Shown: piece after piece, positions 44,583 through 53,973 of the stretch
Layout of the letters: every line of letters starts with the position of its first letter
Position numbering within the stretch: the first letter of the stretch is position 1
NCBI RefSeq assembly: GCF_013460135.1
Contig: NZ_CP038155.1
Span: 1,426,001 to 1,490,000, forward strand
DNA from: Arsenophonus endosymbiont of Aphis craccivora
GTDB lineage: Bacteria > Pseudomonadota > Gammaproteobacteria > Enterobacterales > Enterobacteriaceae
Length of the DNA stretch: 64,000 bases
Direction of reading: 5' to 3'
The notes under the pieces: model-generated
Database searches by the model: none
What the model was told of the DNA's origin: nothing
What the model saw: the letters and a program-made list of their open reading frames with translations, nothing else
Program-made: the position numbers and the translations under genes

Positions 44583-45383
44583 TTGCAAAAATTGAAATTA
44601 CATGGCTTTAACAATTTAACTAAAAGCCTAAGTTTCTGTATATATGATATCTGTTATGCCAAAACAGCAGCAGATCGCCATAGTTATTTGGCTTATATTG
44701 ATGAACAATATAATGCAACACGCCTGACTGAAATCCTTACCGAAACCTGCTCTATCATTGACGCCAATATCTTGAATATTGCCCGACAAGATTATGAGCC
44801 TCAAGGTGCCAGCGTTACCATTTTGATCAGTGAAAATTCAACCAATCCCAAAGATGTAGACAACACCGAAAATCCGGGGCCATTACCAGATTCTATTGTT
44901 GCTCATCTGGATAAAAGTCATATTTGTGTTCACACTTACCCAGAAAGCCATCCAGAGTATGGTATATGCACTTTTAGAGCTGATATCGAAGTTTCCACTT
45001 GTGGCGTAATTTCGCCATTAAAAACTCTTAACTATCTTATCCATCAACTTGAATCAGATATTGTTACTATTGATTATCGTGTTCGTGGTTTTACGCGCGA
45101 TGTTAATGGCATCAAACTCTATATTGATCACGAAATTAATTCCATCCAAAATTATATGCCAGAAGAATTTCAGTTTCAGTACCATATGATAGATGTTAAC
45201 CTCTATCAGGAAAATCTTTTCCATACTAAAATGATGCTAAAAAACTTTGAGCTTAATCTGAATAATTATTTATTTAATACAATCGCAGAACAGCTGGCTG
45301 TTGAGGAAAAAAAACAGATTACTTATCTGTTGAAAAAAGAGATGCAAGAGATTTATTACGGCCGTAATTTGCCAGAATTATAA
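44583..45383 (+). CDS. speD: S-adenosylmethionine decarboxylase proenzyme
   Basis: Pyruvoyl enzyme that decarboxylates SAM to give the aminopropyl donor for SpeE. The 266-residue product (264 in E. coli) has the self-cleavage site [15 protein letters not shown], where the Ser after Lys becomes the pyruvoyl group, and the family regions [20 protein letters not shown] and [20 protein letters not shown]. The start is TTG at 44583, positioned by alignment (MKKLKLHGF in E. coli) and supported by AGGAGGTG 7 bases upstream. A hairpin follows the stop. Confidence 0.94.
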   Translation: MQKLKLHGFNNLTKSLSFCIYDICYAKTAADRHSYLAYIDEQYNATRLTEILTETCSIIDANILNIARQDYEPQGASVTILISENSTNPKDVDNTENPGPLPDSIVAHLDKSHICVHTYPESHPEYGICTFRADIEVSTCGVISPLKTLNYLIHQLESDIVTIDYRVRGFTRDVNGIKLYIDHEINSIQNYMPEEFQFQYHMIDVNLYQENLFHTKMMLKNFELNLNNYLFNTIAEQLAVEEKKQITYLLKKEMQEIYYGRNLPEL

Positions 45384-45391
45384 TTTATAAC

Positions 45392-45428
45392 GATTAGTGG
45401 ATCGAGAGTAGATTCTTATCCACTAATC
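45392..45428 (+). terminator. hairpin after speD
   Basis: GATTAGTGGAT (45392-45402) pairs perfectly with ATCCACTAATC (45418-45428) around a 15-base loop. No T tract follows, so it may be a partial terminator or 3'-end stabiliser. Confidence 0.5.
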
Positions 45429-45514
45429 ATACGACTCCATTCAGTGTTGATATCAATTTTTTACTTTAGCAACTTCTGGCACACTAAATGAACGTTACTT
45501 GCTAACAAACAGAC

Positions 45515-46141
45515 CTATTGGCTTTTTTCATTATCTTTTATGGATTGATTATAAATCGCTGTTGCTATCCATTGGTTAATTTTTATTACCTCAGTATTGT
45601 CCATATTCCAGATATCTTTCATTACCAAAAAGACTTCAGAACCATAAATAAGGGAAAACGATCTCTTCACTTTCTCAATAATTTCAGGGGAAAAATCATC
45701 CTTCATAGGTTCAACTATCATCGCAAAAATATCTTTCCGATGTCCCCGAACTAAACGTTTTTCTACTTTTACTGTTGATGAGCGAGCTGCCGCCCATTGC
45801 TGCAAAGAAACTTGTAATGCTGCCCTAAGCGCCACTTCATATTGAAACATCCTCGGATAGGCAAATAACAATAATTCTTGGATCCGTTCTTCAGTTTTTT
45901 GGCTATCAGGCAAACAAGTTAAAATAGGCCCCAAGCTTTCACTCACAATGGCGGAAACTAGATCACTGTGAGTTGGAAAATAACGATAAGCTGTCGCTCT
46001 CGAAACATCAGCATGCGAGGCAACTTCAGAAACAGGAGGCAATTGTCCATCTTCAAACAAGCTCAATGCGGTAGAAATTAATCGGTTAAAAGTGCGTTTC
46101 CTGGTGCCAGTATAGTGTGAAGGAAAAGCAATTGACGTCAT
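45515..46141 (-). CDS. TetR-family transcriptional regulator
   Basis: A 208-residue DNA-binding regulator, probably a ligand-responsive repressor. The N-terminal helix-turn-helix is clear: TFNRLISTALSLFEDGQLPP followed by VSEVASHADVSRATAYRYFP (residues 18-56). The remaining 150 residues are helical and would hold a ligand pocket and dimer surface; the ligand is unknown. AAGGATAAATTTT precedes the ATG at 46141. It is divergent from the decayed UPF0261/TIM-barrel pair, with a strong inverted repeat between them, so it most likely controlled that pair. The repressor is intact although its apparent targets are dead. Confidence 0.88.
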   Translation of the reverse strand: MTSIAFPSHYTGTRKRTFNRLISTALSLFEDGQLPPVSEVASHADVSRATAYRYFPTHSDLVSAIVSESLGPILTCLPDSQKTEERIQELLLFAYPRMFQYEVALRAALQVSLQQWAAARSSTVKVEKRLVRGHRKDIFAMIVEPMKDDFSPEIIEKVKRSFSLIYGSEVFLVMKDIWNMDNTEVIKINQWIATAIYNQSIKDNEKSQ

Positions 46142-46252
46142 AAAATTTATCCTTTATTACTAACCAAAATGGATTTAAACGTCACCTTTACGATAACTTT
46201 TATAATTAGAATTTACTGCATAAAAAAACAATATAATGCTAAAGAGTTAAAA

Positions 46253-46280
46253 ATAAATTGAGACTAATATCTCAATTTAT
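46253..46280. promoter_or_regulatory. candidate operator for the TetR-type regulator
   Basis: A perfect inverted repeat with 11-base arms, ATAAATTGAGA and TCTCAATTTAT, and a 6-base spacer, lies between the regulator gene (start 46141) and the decayed operon (start 46360). A TATAAT at 46232-46237 sits just upstream, so the repeat would cover the transcription start of the operon. Size and place fit a TetR operator; binding is inferred. Confidence 0.6.
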
Positions 46281-46359
46281 AAAAAGCATAAATGATCGCT
46301 TACTTTTTTTTGCGCCTAGAATACTCCCATCCAAATCAGAAAACAATCAAGGATTTATT

Positions 46360-47584
46360 ATGAAGGAACAGCAAAGTTATATCTACATTGCCGCAACACT
46401 AGATACCAAGGCAATCGAAACTTATTATGTTAGTCAACTTATAAAAAAAACTGGCTTAGCGGTACGTATTATTGATTTAAGTACTAATCCTAACAATTTG
46501 AATAATAAAACGGATATTAGTGCTGAAACTATTGCCAGCTATCATCCTTTAGGAAGAGAAGCTATCTTTAGCCAAGATAGAGTAAAAGCTATCGCAGCTA
46601 TGGCAATCGCATTTGAGAAATATCTCTCACAACAAAAAGATGTTTTAGCTATTCTTGGATTAGGTGGTTCAGGTGGAACAGCGCTTATTACACCCGCAAT
46701 TCAGTCTCTTGCCATCTGTATTCCAAAATTAATGCTCTCGGCGATGGCATCTGGTGATGTTTCAGGCTATATCGGTGCCAGTGATATCTCCATAATGTAC
46801 TCAGTTACAGATATTTCTGGCCTGAATACTATCCCCGTAAAATTTTAAAAAATGCCGCTGCGCAAATCGCAGGTGCGGTGCTTTTTAATTCTGCTGATGA
46901 AGATGAAAACAAAAATAAACCAAATCTGGCGCTAACTATGTTTGGGGTAACAACACCCTGTGTCCAACAGTTAACCCAAAAATTAGATAATCATTATGAT
47001 TGTTTAGTGTTTCATGCTACCGGAAGTGGTGGCAAAGCAATGGAAAAACTAGTTGATAGCCAATTATTGGATTGCGTGCTTGATATAACAACCACGGAAG
47101 TTTGTGATTACCTTTTTGACGGCATAATTGCCTGTGATGAAGATCGCTTTGGTGCCATCATGCGTACCCAAACACCCTATATCATCTCTTGTGGTGCATT
47201 AGATATGGTTAACTTTGGTCGTCCAACCGTCCAACCACCATCCCTGACAAATATAAAGATCGTCATTTTTATCATCATAATAGCCAAGTTACATTAATGC
47301 GCACCACAGCCGAGGAAAATTATCAGATGTGAGTCTGGATTGCGCATAAGCTGAATCAATGTCAAGGCGATGTTACTTTTATCATTCCAACCGGGGGATT
47401 TTCCGCCTGAGATATTGAAGATGGCGTTTTTTGGTCACCACAAGCTAATCAAGCCTTCATTGATGCGTTTAAATCAACCTACCAAACCACAGCTAACAGA
47501 AAACTGATAATCATTCCTTATCATATCAATTCAGCAGAATTTGGTCATAAAGTGATAGAATTGCACCAAGAACTAATGAATTAA
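46360..47584 (+). pseudogene. Tm-1-like / UPF0261-family protein relic
   Basis: Family proteins are about 400 residues with an N-terminal Tm-1-like ATP-binding half; their bacterial role is not firmly known. The start is ATG at 46360 after CAAGGATT. Preserved parts include [20 protein letters not shown], the glycine-rich [20 protein letters not shown] and [20 protein letters not shown], then [20 protein letters not shown]. Lesions: a one-base shift near 46840 (the family frame resumes [15 protein letters not shown]), another shift near 47250, TGA at 47329-47331 and TGA at 47409-47411. The tail HKVIELHQELMN ends at 47584. It is 9 bases before the next gene, with which it forms a well-known pair. 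Confidence 0.85.
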
Positions 47585-47593
47585 TTTGGAGTT

Positions 47594-48430
47594 ATGAAAA
47601 TTAAACAAACACGCGCATCATTATTAGCAAAATTCCAAATGATGATCTAACATGGTCAACCAATTATCGGTGGCGGTGCCGTCACAGGTTTATCAGCAAG
47701 ATGTGCAGAAAAAGGAGGGATGAATCTGATTGTGATTTACAACTCTGGCCGCTATCGCATGGCTGGTAGAGGTTCATTGGCGGGTTTACTTGCTTATGGT
47801 AACGCCAACGATATTGTTATGGAAATGGCAAAAGAAGTTTTACCCGTGGTTAAAAATACTCCGGTATTAGCGGGTGTTAATGGTACCGACCCATTTTGCC
47901 AATTCGATACCTATCTTGACTCTTTAAAAATAATGGGATTTGCCGGTATACAAAATTTTCCTACTGTTGGTTTGATCGATGGTAATTTCCGAGCTAACCT
48001 TGAAGAAACAGGCATGGGATATGCGTTAGAAGTTGATGTGATCCGTCAAGCCCATAAAAAAGATTTATTAACAACGCCTTACGTTTTTAGTGCCATCGAT
48101 GCGAAAAACATGACAGAAGCTGGTGCTGATATTATCGTCACGCATATGTGATTAACAACAGGTGGTTATATTGGTGGCAAAACAACTCACACGTTAGAGG
48201 ATTGCGTAAAACTGATTAACGATTGGGCGGCAGCGGCAAAGTCTGTTCGTAAAGATATTATTGTACTTTGCCATGGCGGTCCTATTGCGACACCTGAAGA
48301 TTCAAAATATATTTTACAAAATTGCCCTGATTGCCACGGTTTTTATGGCGCAAGTTCTATGGAACGTTTACCGGCAGAAACTGCCATTACTGAAACTACA
48401 AAAATATTTAAAACGATAAAACGAAAATAA
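47594..48430 (+). pseudogene. TIM-barrel protein relic (PEP-hydrolase-like / phosphoenolpyruvate mutase-fold family)
   Basis: Partner of the Tm-1-like gene. These proteins of about 275 residues are annotated as phosphoenolpyruvate-hydrolase-like or TIM-barrel signal-transduction proteins; the reaction in this context is not established. It starts at ATG 47594 after TTGGAG. Conserved parts: [80 protein letters not shown] and [16 protein letters not shown]. Two stops break it: TAA at 47648-47650 and TGA at 48149-48151 (THM-stop-LTTGG, where Gly is expected). Otherwise the frame is continuous to the TAA at 48428-48430. Confidence 0.85.
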
Positions 48431-48486
48431 TTTTTAATACATTTTAGGTTGTAAAATCAACCAAACTTTTGATCGCTAACGCCAGG

Positions 48487-48520
48487 AGCCTGTGGTATTT
48501 ACCACAGGCTTATTTTTATT
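48487..48520 (+). terminator. intrinsic terminator after the decayed UPF0261/TIM-barrel pair
   Basis: AGCCTGTGGT (48487-48496) pairs perfectly with ACCACAGGCT (48501-48510) around ATTT and is followed by TATTTTTATT. A textbook terminator still intact behind dead genes. Confidence 0.85.
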
Positions 48521-48832
48521 AATTATTATTTAATTAATACCCAGCCTATAAAATGGACTCTTGCAACAAATTAATGATTGTTAATAATAAGTTACTATAG
48601 ATTTGTTAATATTAATATCATCACTTAATTTGTTAATGCAAAACAACAAATTATAAAATAAAGAAAATTCTTAAGCATTCTATTTAATCTAACTAATAAA
48701 ATTTAAATAAAAAAGACCGATATATAATAAATAGTTATATCATCTATCATACAAAAATAAAATGTGTAAAATATTTAACTGTTTTTTGTCTATTTTGCCA
48801 AAAATCTTCTTGTATATTTAAAAAGGTGCATA
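48521..48832. other. AT-rich upstream region of the MATE gene
   Basis: About 310 very AT-rich bases with no recognisable gene. It should carry the promoter of the MATE exporter, but AT content makes every -10 ambiguous and I do not choose one. AAAAAGGTG at 48821-48829 is the ribosome binding site. Confidence 0.4.
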
Positions 48833-50173
48833 ATGCATTCATCTGATGTTACTAAGCGCTCACTTTATTCGCTAAGTTGGCCAATTTTTATTGATATTTT
48901 GCTACATTTTGCGACATTACTTATCAATACTTATATGGTTAGTCACGTCTCCACCGCTTATCTAGCCGCAATGGGAGTAGGCAACCAAGTTTTTGATCTT
49001 TTTATCACCATATTTAACTTTATCAGTGTAGGATGCAGCGTTGTTATCGCCCAATATTTAGGGGCAGGTAAAAAAGAAAAGGCTAGTCATGCCATTCATA
49101 TCTCTATTGCTTTTAATGTCCTATTAGGCTTTATCAGTGCCGCCATTATTCTACTCTTTGGCTATAAGATACTGGGTATCATGAATACACCAGCACATTT
49201 GCTGGATTATGGTTACGCTTATTTACATATTCTTGGTTTATGTTTAATACCAGAAGCAATTTCAATCATATTAGCGGCTTGCTTGCGTGTTTATTGCAAA
49301 TCACAACCGGCAATGTGGGTAACATTTATTGCCAATCTGATCACCATCCTCGGTAATATGATCGTTTTATATGGTTTTTTTGGTTTACCACAATATGGCT
49401 TAACTGGCGTTGCCTGGTCTACAGCGATTGGTCGTATAGTCACTATAATATTACTTTTCTTCTTATTATTCAGTGGACTAAGGATCAAATTTGTACCCTC
49501 TTTGCTGTTACACTGGTCAAAAAATACGTTGAATAAAATATTAAATATCGGACTCCCTTCTGCAGGAGAAAATTTAGTCTGGATCTTACACTATATGGTT
49601 GCTTCTGCTTTCATCGGTTTAATGGGAGAAACCTCTCTTGCTGCTCAAACCCTCTATTTCCAACTTTCACTATTTATTATGCTATTTGGTATTTCTCTTA
49701 GTATTGGTAATGAAATCATGGTAGGTCATTTAGTCGGCGCCAAGCGTTTTGAAGATGCATACCAACGAGGCTTGAAAAGCTTAAAATGGGGATTTTTTAT
49801 TACCATTGGTATTGTATTTTGCTTCTGGTTATTTCGTATACCTCTATTGGATGCAATTACTGAAGATCACAATATTATAAAGTTATTACTTCCGCTTTTC
49901 TTACTTTCTGTTTTTCTCGAGCCTGGCAGAACACTAAATATTATCATGGTAAATGCCTTACGTGCTGCTGGCGATGCCCGCTTTCCGTTTTGCACCGCAC
50001 TTATTTCTATGTGGGGTATTGCGCTGCCAATCAGCTATTTTTTAGGTTTAAAAATGGAAATGGGATTATTAGGAATATGGCTTGGATTTCTATGTGATGA
50101 ATGGCTACGAGGTTTAACCAATGCCTGGCGTTGGCACTCTAAGCGTTGGCAAACAAAACGGCTGGATATCTAA
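48833..50173 (+). CDS. MATE-family multidrug/cation antiporter
   Basis: A 446-residue inner-membrane exporter driven by Na+ or H+. About twelve hydrophobic helices are visible in two related halves, for example WPIFIDILLHFATLLINTYM at the start of the first and LNIGLPSAGENLVWILHYMV at the start of the second. Typical MATE positions include ANALGVGNQVF-like MGVGNQVFDL and the QYLGAGKKEKASHAI loop, with GHLVGAKRFEDAYQRG as its partner in half two. It is most like the EmmdR/YeeO-type subgroup, but I cannot assign the substrate. Intact, standing alone between the decayed TetR-controlled pair and yjiA. With MacAB broken, it may be the main drug exporter of this region. Confidence 0.88.
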   Translation: MHSSDVTKRSLYSLSWPIFIDILLHFATLLINTYMVSHVSTAYLAAMGVGNQVFDLFITIFNFISVGCSVVIAQYLGAGKKEKASHAIHISIAFNVLLGFISAAIILLFGYKILGIMNTPAHLLDYGYAYLHILGLCLIPEAISIILAACLRVYCKSQPAMWVTFIANLITILGNMIVLYGFFGLPQYGLTGVAWSTAIGRIVTIILLFFLLFSGLRIKFVPSLLLHWSKNTLNKILNIGLPSAGENLVWILHYMVASAFIGLMGETSLAAQTLYFQLSLFIMLFGISLSIGNEIMVGHLVGAKRFEDAYQRGLKSLKWGFFITIGIVFCFWLFRIPLLDAITEDHNIIKLLLPLFLLSVFLEPGRTLNIIMVNALRAAGDARFPFCTALISMWGIALPISYFLGLKMEMGLLGIWLGFLCDEWLRGLTNAWRWHSKRWQTKRLDI

Positions 50174-50227
50174 TATTATTGCTACCTTTATTGTCTTTAA
50201 GTAACGAAGGTAGCCCAAAATAACTGA

Positions 50228-51196
50228 TCAATTAACGCGTTCGGTTAATAATGCAAATTGTTGCCGAATTTCCTCTTCAGGTAAATGTAAACCAATAAAA
50301 ACCATTACCCCTTGACGCTCCTCGCCATTTTGCCACTCACGATCCCAATCAGCACTATATAAACGCTGAACTCCTTGAAATATTAATCGGCAGGGCTGAT
50401 GTTTAATCGCCAATATTCCTTTATAACGTAAGAGATTATCAGCATGGCGACATAATAACTTCTCCATCACTTTTGATCGTTCCGACAATTCAACTAATTG
50501 ATCAAGATAGACAACGATTGATTGAATGGCATTTTGGGTGCTGGACATAAAAAGAAAAATAGGCTTTGAAATAGTTAAATTATCGTTAAGCATAAATCCA
50601 TTTATGTTAAATAATGACTGTATCGCCATATCACCATGGGTGACTTGATAAATAGGTGCTCGGGTATTAATACGCTGTAAACGGGCTATTAATGCGGTAT
50701 TATTTGCTTGAATATCGGTTTTAGTTAGCAAGATACAATCCGAATAACCAATCTGCACTTGAGCAATAATAAATTGATTAAGCTGTTTCTCAGCATGTAC
50801 CGCATCCACAACCGCAATAATGCCATCTAACAAAAAACGTTGGCATAAAACTTTATGTGAAAAGAAAGTTTGCGTAATAGGGCCAGGATCAGCCATTCCA
50901 GTACACTCAATAATCAGGCGATAAAAAGCTAATTGCTTGTTATCTATAGAATTAAGTAAATCTAATAGCGTATTTTCCAATTCATTCGAACGATTATAAC
51001 AAATACAACCATTGCTTAAGGTTGTTATCTGAGTGGCATTATCACCGATCAGCTCACTATCAATCGACTCTGCTCCAAATTCATTTTCAATAACTGCAAT
51101 TTTATAACCATGTTCTTCATTGAGAATATGACGAAGCAATGTTGTTTTGCCTGCTCCCAGAAAGCCGGTCAATATTGTTACTGATATTGATGTCAT
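50228..51196 (-). CDS. yjiA: YjiA, COG0523 (CobW/G3E) GTPase with an altered metal motif
   Basis: G3E-family GTPase linked to metal handling. The 322-residue protein (318 in E. coli) has Walker A GFLGAGKTTLLRHIL at residue 11, Walker B-type ECTGMADPGPI, the base-recognition LLTKTD, and the C-terminal CobW domain (RLIFQGVQRLYSADWDREW). The family metal motif CxCC at residues 64-67 reads C-I-C-Y: the last Cys is Tyr (TGT to TAT at 50998-51000 region). Residue 42 is Ala, where I recall Glu in E. coli YjiA. GTPase motifs are intact, so it may be folded but impaired in metal binding. It is last in the btsT-yjiX-yjiA operon, whose first gene is broken. Confidence 0.9.
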   Translation of the reverse strand: MTSISVTILTGFLGAGKTTLLRHILNEEHGYKIAVIENEFGAESIDSELIGDNATQITTLSNGCICYNRSNELENTLLDLLNSIDNKQLAFYRLIIECTGMADPGPITQTFFSHKVLCQRFLLDGIIAVVDAVHAEKQLNQFIIAQVQIGYSDCILLTKTDIQANNTALIARLQRINTRAPIYQVTHGDMAIQSLFNINGFMLNDNLTISKPIFLFMSSTQNAIQSIVVYLDQLVELSERSKVMEKLLCRHADNLLRYKGILAIKHQPCRLIFQGVQRLYSADWDREWQNGEERQGVMVFIGLHLPEEEIRQQFALLTERVN

Positions 51197-51231
51197 GCTA
51201 AGCCTCAGTTATCACATCCATTGAATAATGG

Positions 51232-51435
51232 CTAGCAACGGCGAAAACCACCGTTATCACTACTAGCATAGCGCTCTGCCTGACGTTGCCGAAAAAATTC
51301 TTCATAACTCATGATCGATTGCTCAGGATGAGTATTACGCATATGCTGAACATAATTATCATAGTCAGGAATACCAATTAGCATAAGTGCCGCCTGCCCC
51401 AAATATTTACCTGCTTGTCCAAGATTATTAAACAT
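51232..51435 (-). CDS. yjiX: YjiX, small YbdD/YjiX-family protein
   Basis: A 67-residue DUF466 protein, same length as E. coli YjiX. The family always lies next to a CstA/BtsT-type transporter and is needed for, or assists, pyruvate uptake by it. Conserved segments: [36 protein letters not shown] and [14 protein letters not shown]. The C-terminal CC pair of E. coli is R-C here. AGGTAATAA precedes the ATG at 51435. It is intact although its transporter partner btsT is a pseudogene, so it is probably on its way out. Confidence 0.9.
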   Translation of the reverse strand: MFNNLGQAGKYLGQAALMLIGIPDYDNYVQHMRNTHPEQSIMSYEEFFRQRQAERYASSDNGGFRRC

Positions 51436-51506
51436 ATTTATTACCTCAAAAATACCCCACCTAAGCTTATAACCTACTTTGTGGAGAACAATGGATTTAA
51501 TATTAA

Positions 51507-53659
51507 TTAATGTGAGGAGGAAATTTTAATATCACTTTCAGCGACAGAAACATATGGTGTTTCAATATCTGAACGTTTAGCTGTTCTCCAGGCGTTTATC
51601 GCTATTTTAAGCCCAGAGAATATAATGCTATACACCACTAGTAAGAATAAAATACTTAATCCTGCATTGGTGTAGTTATTGATCACAATATGATGCATAT
51701 CAGACAGTTTTTGAGCTGTTGTTACCGCAGTTGCCGTCGCTATTTTGTCTTTATATGAATGAGCCAAATAGATAAACCCTTCCAGCTGAGGATCAGAGCT
51801 AAATAACTTCAAACCTAACGCCCATGTCGTACATATTAATAGCAATATTGCTGGGACAAGCGTTACCCAAATATACTTAGTGCGCTTCATTTTAATCAAA
51901 ATAACGCTACTTAATACTAACGCAACAGCGGCCAACATTTGATTAGAGATACCAAATAATGGCCATCAACTTTTAACCCCGCCTAGCGGGTCAACAACCC
52001 CTTGATAAAGTAGATATCCCCATAAACCAACAGAACCAGCAGTAGCAATAAAGCCAGCAATTAATGAATCTGTTTTTTTCAATACAGGAATAAAATTAGC
52101 CAAAAGATCTTGTAACATGAATCGACCAGAACGTGTGCCAGCATCCAAAGCAGTCAAAATAAATAAAGCTTCAAAAAGAATACCAAAGTGATACCAAAAT
52201 CCCATATCAGCGGCAGGAATAATTTGCTGGAACACATAAGCAATACCTACCGCAAGTGTAGGAGCGCCACCGGCAAGATTCAAAATAGAATGTTCACCGA
52301 TATCTTTAGCTGTTTGTACGATTTCCGCTGGCGAAATAATAAATCCCCAAGAGCTGACTGTTGCCGCAGCATGTACTGTAGCTGCTTTCAATTGCGCCAT
52401 AATCATAGCTGCATCGGAGCCGCTTAATTCATGCAAATTAGGCATGGTAAAACCTAACGCTGCCGGTGGAGTATTCATGGCAAAATAGAGGCCAGGTTCA
52501 ATGATAGAGGCAGCAACTAGTGCCATGATAGCCACAAATGATTCCATTAACATAGCGCCATAACCGATGTAACGCGCATCGGTTTCATTGGCTAATAATT
52601 TAGGCGTTGTTCCCGAAGCAATTAAAGCATGAAAACCAGACACGGCACCGCAAGCAATAGTAATAAATAGAAAAGGAAATAATGTCCCTTTCCAAACCGG
52701 ACCGTTCCATCAACAAATTGGGTTACCGCTGGCATTTTTAAATCTGGATTCAGAATAATAATACCGATTGCTAAACCAACAATGACGCCTATTTTTAAAA
52801 AGGTCGCCAAATAATCTCGTGGCGCTAAAATCAACCACACTGGCAATAACGCTGAAATAAAAGCATAACCAATTAAGACATAAGTAATGGTGGTATCTTT
52901 AAAGGTTAACGCTGGTCCCCAATAAGGATCATGAGCAATCACACCACCAAACCAAATAGCCGCAATTAGCAGAATAATACCGATAATCGAGACTTCTGCA
53001 ACACAACCAGGCCGAATATAGCGCATGTAAATACCCATAAAAAATGCAATCGGTACTGTTGAACAGACGGTAAACACTCCCCATGGACTTTCGGCCAATG
53101 CTTTTACTACAATTAACGCCAATACAGCTAATATGATAATCATAATCAAAAAGCAGCCGAATAATGCAATTGAACCTGGCACCACGCCCATCTCTTTTTT
53201 TACGATTTCCCCCAAAGAAATCGCATTGCGGCGCGATGAAATAAATAACACCATAAAATCCTGTACAGCACCGGCCAGCACCACCCCCGCTAACAGCCAA
53301 AGTGTACCGGGCAAATAACCAACCTGTGCCTCCAATACGGGCCCTACTAATGGGCCAGCGCCGGCAATGGCGGCAAAATGATGGCCAAATAAAACATTGC
53401 GATTGGTTGGCACATAATTTAATCCATCATTATTAAGAACTGCGGGTGTTGAGCGAGTTGGGTCAAGCTGTAATACTTGTTTGGCAATATACAAGCTGTA
53501 ATAACGATATGAAATTAAATAAACGGCAATGGAAGTAACAATGATCCATAAAGCGCTAATATGTTCTCCACGTCTAAGGGCAACGACACCTAAACAAATA
53601 GCACCAATGATCCCTAATATTAGCCAAGGGATATGCCTTAATATATTATTCTTATTCAT
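51507..53659 (-). pseudogene. btsT: btsT (yjiY) relic: pyruvate transporter of the CstA family
   Basis: BtsT is a high-affinity pyruvate/H+ symporter of 716 residues with many membrane helices. The frame starts at ATG 53659 (MNKNNILRHIPWLILGIIGA) and includes PTNRNVLFGHHFAAIAGAGP and VGPVLEAQVGYLPGTLWLLA. Near 52701-52706 one base is missing: QFVDGT leaves the frame, and [20 protein letters not shown] resumes. A TGA at 51968-51966 then replaces Leu in GGVKSLWPLFGISNQM. The C-terminus ends [18 protein letters not shown] at 51507. With yjiX and yjiA downstream this matches btsT-yjiX-yjiA of E. coli and not the cstA locus. Confidence 0.92.
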
Positions 53660-53973
53660 TTAAGAAACTCTTCCTAGGTTAAATAAATATGTCAAATGAG
53701 AATAATTTTTATTTATTCTTTTTAGCATTTGTTTTTTAATTCATGACAGTTAAAAATATCCTTTGTCATGCTCAATATAATAAATTGGAAGAGGTAGTGG
53801 TTGATTTTGTTCTATGTAAACGGTCAAATAAAATATTAAACGGTTAAATAACTCCAATGAGTGGTTATAAATAAAAAAGAGCTATTTTTTTGTGACAAAG
53901 CTAACAACACAATTGTTAACTATTAATATGTAATTTATTGTCGACAGGTTAAAAATGTTATTATTGTAAAATG
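53660..53973 (-). promoter_or_regulatory. upstream region of btsT, cut by IS copy 4
   Basis: These 314 AT-rich bases precede the btsT start and end at the IS. In E. coli the BtsSR system activates btsT through upstream sites; I do not recognise such a site here. No gene seen. Confidence 0.35.

Noticed and set aside
47329-48151. Several in-frame TGA codons, suggesting TGA recoded as Trp or Sec
   Set aside because: Housekeeping genes use TGA and TAA as normal stops, and the same pseudogenes also carry TAA stops and frameshifts. Ordinary decay explains them.
46360-48430. Broken two-gene locus as a programmed-frameshift system
   Set aside because: Stops and shifts are scattered, without slippery sites or pseudoknots, and conserved family residues are interrupted. 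Decay is simpler.
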